Assembly (NCBI GenBank): GCA_003545125.1
Contig: DQCI01000115.1
Location: 15,886-23,088, forward strand
Origin: Paracoccaceae bacterium
GTDB lineage: Bacteria > Pseudomonadota > Alphaproteobacteria > Rhodobacterales > Rhodobacteraceae
DNA: 7,203 nt
Reading direction: 5' to 3'
Part shown: positions 6,660 to 7,203 of the stretch, piece by piece
How the letters are laid out: each line of letters opens with the position of its first letter
Position numbering within the stretch: the first letter of the stretch is position 1
The notes under the pieces: model-generated
Told to the model about the DNA's origin: nothing
Database searches by the model: none
Seen by the model: the letters and a program-made list of their open reading frames with translations, nothing else
Position numbers and translations under genes: made by a program

Positions 6660-7203
6660 ATGGGTATCGCGATAGGCGTAGTACTTGATCAGGCGGATAC
6701 GCCCGGTCCGGGTGTACGCAGGTTCGTCAAGGCAGTCGTGCAAGACCCGCGGTTCGAGCTCTGCCTCGTCACCGCAGCGCCCGCGGCGGCCGGTAGGCGC
6801 CCCGCTCTTGTCGACAAGGCGCTCGGGCTGGAGGCGCGAGCGTTTCCCGCACCGGACCAGGCCCCGACCGATATGCCCCAGATCGCGCCACTGCCCGAAA
6901 CCCTGCCGGCGGGCTGTGACGTTCTTGTCGACTTCAGCCATACCGACGCGGCGCTCGCGCTCGCGGGCGCGGCGCGCGACGGGGTCTGGCGGCTCAGCGC
7001 CTATGCCCCCGGTGCCGGCCTTGCCGAAGCCCGCGACCGTGCGCCTTTCACCGAGGTGACCCTCACCAAGCACCTGCCGGGGCAGGCGCCGCAACCGGCC
7101 TCCACCGCGCGTTACGACACCAAGTTCCTCGCCACCCGCAACGTCGCACTGATCCGCGAAAAGTCGGTCCAGCTGGTCATCCAGGCGCTCGCGCGCCTCG
7201 CGC
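6660..7203 (+). CDS. N-terminal part of a formyltransferase-like / GIPC-transferase-family protein (runs off the window)
   Basis: An open frame of 181 codons begins at ATG 6660 with a good Shine-Dalgarno and continues without a stop to the right edge. The N-terminus (MGIAIGVVLDQ, a strand-turn start, then a helix and FELCLVTA) has a Rossmann-like beta-alpha-beta pattern. A second strand block reads CDVLVDFSH, followed by GVWRLSAY and FTEVTLTKHLPG. The final part, YDTKFLATRNVALIREKSVQLV, resembles the linker seen in bacterial proteins annotated as glucosamine inositolphosphorylceramide transferase family, which carry an N-terminal formyltransferase-like domain and a larger C-terminal domain. 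I base this on recalled pattern, not a search. Such genes commonly sit in exopolysaccharide loci, in line with the neighbours. The catalytic residues and the C-terminal domain lie outside the window. The 264-bp spacer before it may carry its own promoter. Confidence 0.8.
   Translation, partial: MGIAIGVVLDQADTPGPGVRRFVKAVVQDPRFELCLVTAAPAAAGRRPALVDKALGLEARAFPAPDQAPTDMPQIAPLPETLPAGCDVLVDFSHTDAALALAGAARDGVWRLSAYAPGAGLAEARDRAPFTEVTLTKHLPGQAPQPASTARYDTKFLATRNVALIREKSVQLVIQALARLA

Noticed and set aside
5070..7094. A 674-codon minus-strand open frame spanning the GNAT gene and the last gene.
   Set aside because: It crosses two well-supported + strand genes and the spacer, and shows no protein-family signal.
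1..7203. CRISPR array, tRNA, transposase or phage signature.
   Set aside because: No regularly spaced long repeats, cloverleaf-like segment, terminal inverted repeats or transposase/integrase motif was found on either strand.

Overview
The window is GC-rich DNA whose codon use and gene content suggest an alphaproteobacterium, probably of the Rhodobacterales (Roseobacter) type. This is an inference from protein style; there is no rRNA or other marker gene here. Three complete genes and one truncated gene lie on the + strand and cover most of positions 459-7203. No tRNA, rRNA, insertion sequence, CRISPR array or phage gene was seen.

Layout. Positions 1-458 form an upstream region. On the minus strand it may hold a very small ORF (73-192 or 73-207). 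At the left edge it has a minus-strand Shine-Dalgarno-like site (7-12) that may serve a gene starting just outside the window. Next come a membrane O-acyltransferase with a C-terminal SGNH domain (459-2435, TTG start) and a likely intrinsic terminator (2443-2476). Then comes a stand-alone NRPS-like enzyme of adenylation-carrier-thioesterase architecture (2612-5158, GTG start with a strong Shine-Dalgarno). It is followed by a GNAT-fold acetyltransferase of the CelD/BioF2-like class (about 5322-6395). A 264-bp spacer with repeats and inverted repeats (6396-6659) precedes the N-terminal part of a formyltransferase-like protein (6660 to the right edge).

How the genes may work together. OafA-type acyltransferases, CelD/BioF2-like acetyltransferases and formyltransferase-like/GIPC-transferase-family proteins are typical companions of surface polysaccharide loci. 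The unusual member is the A-T-TE enzyme. It has no condensation domain, so it would activate one acid, load it on a carrier and release or transfer it through its own thioesterase. The most economical reading is a glycan-decoration or small-molecule tailoring locus in which an activated acyl or aminoacyl group is made by the A-T-TE enzyme and used by, or alongside, the GNAT protein. This is inference: the substrate and acceptor cannot be read from the sequence. The terminator after the first gene suggests that the acyltransferase is a separate transcription unit.
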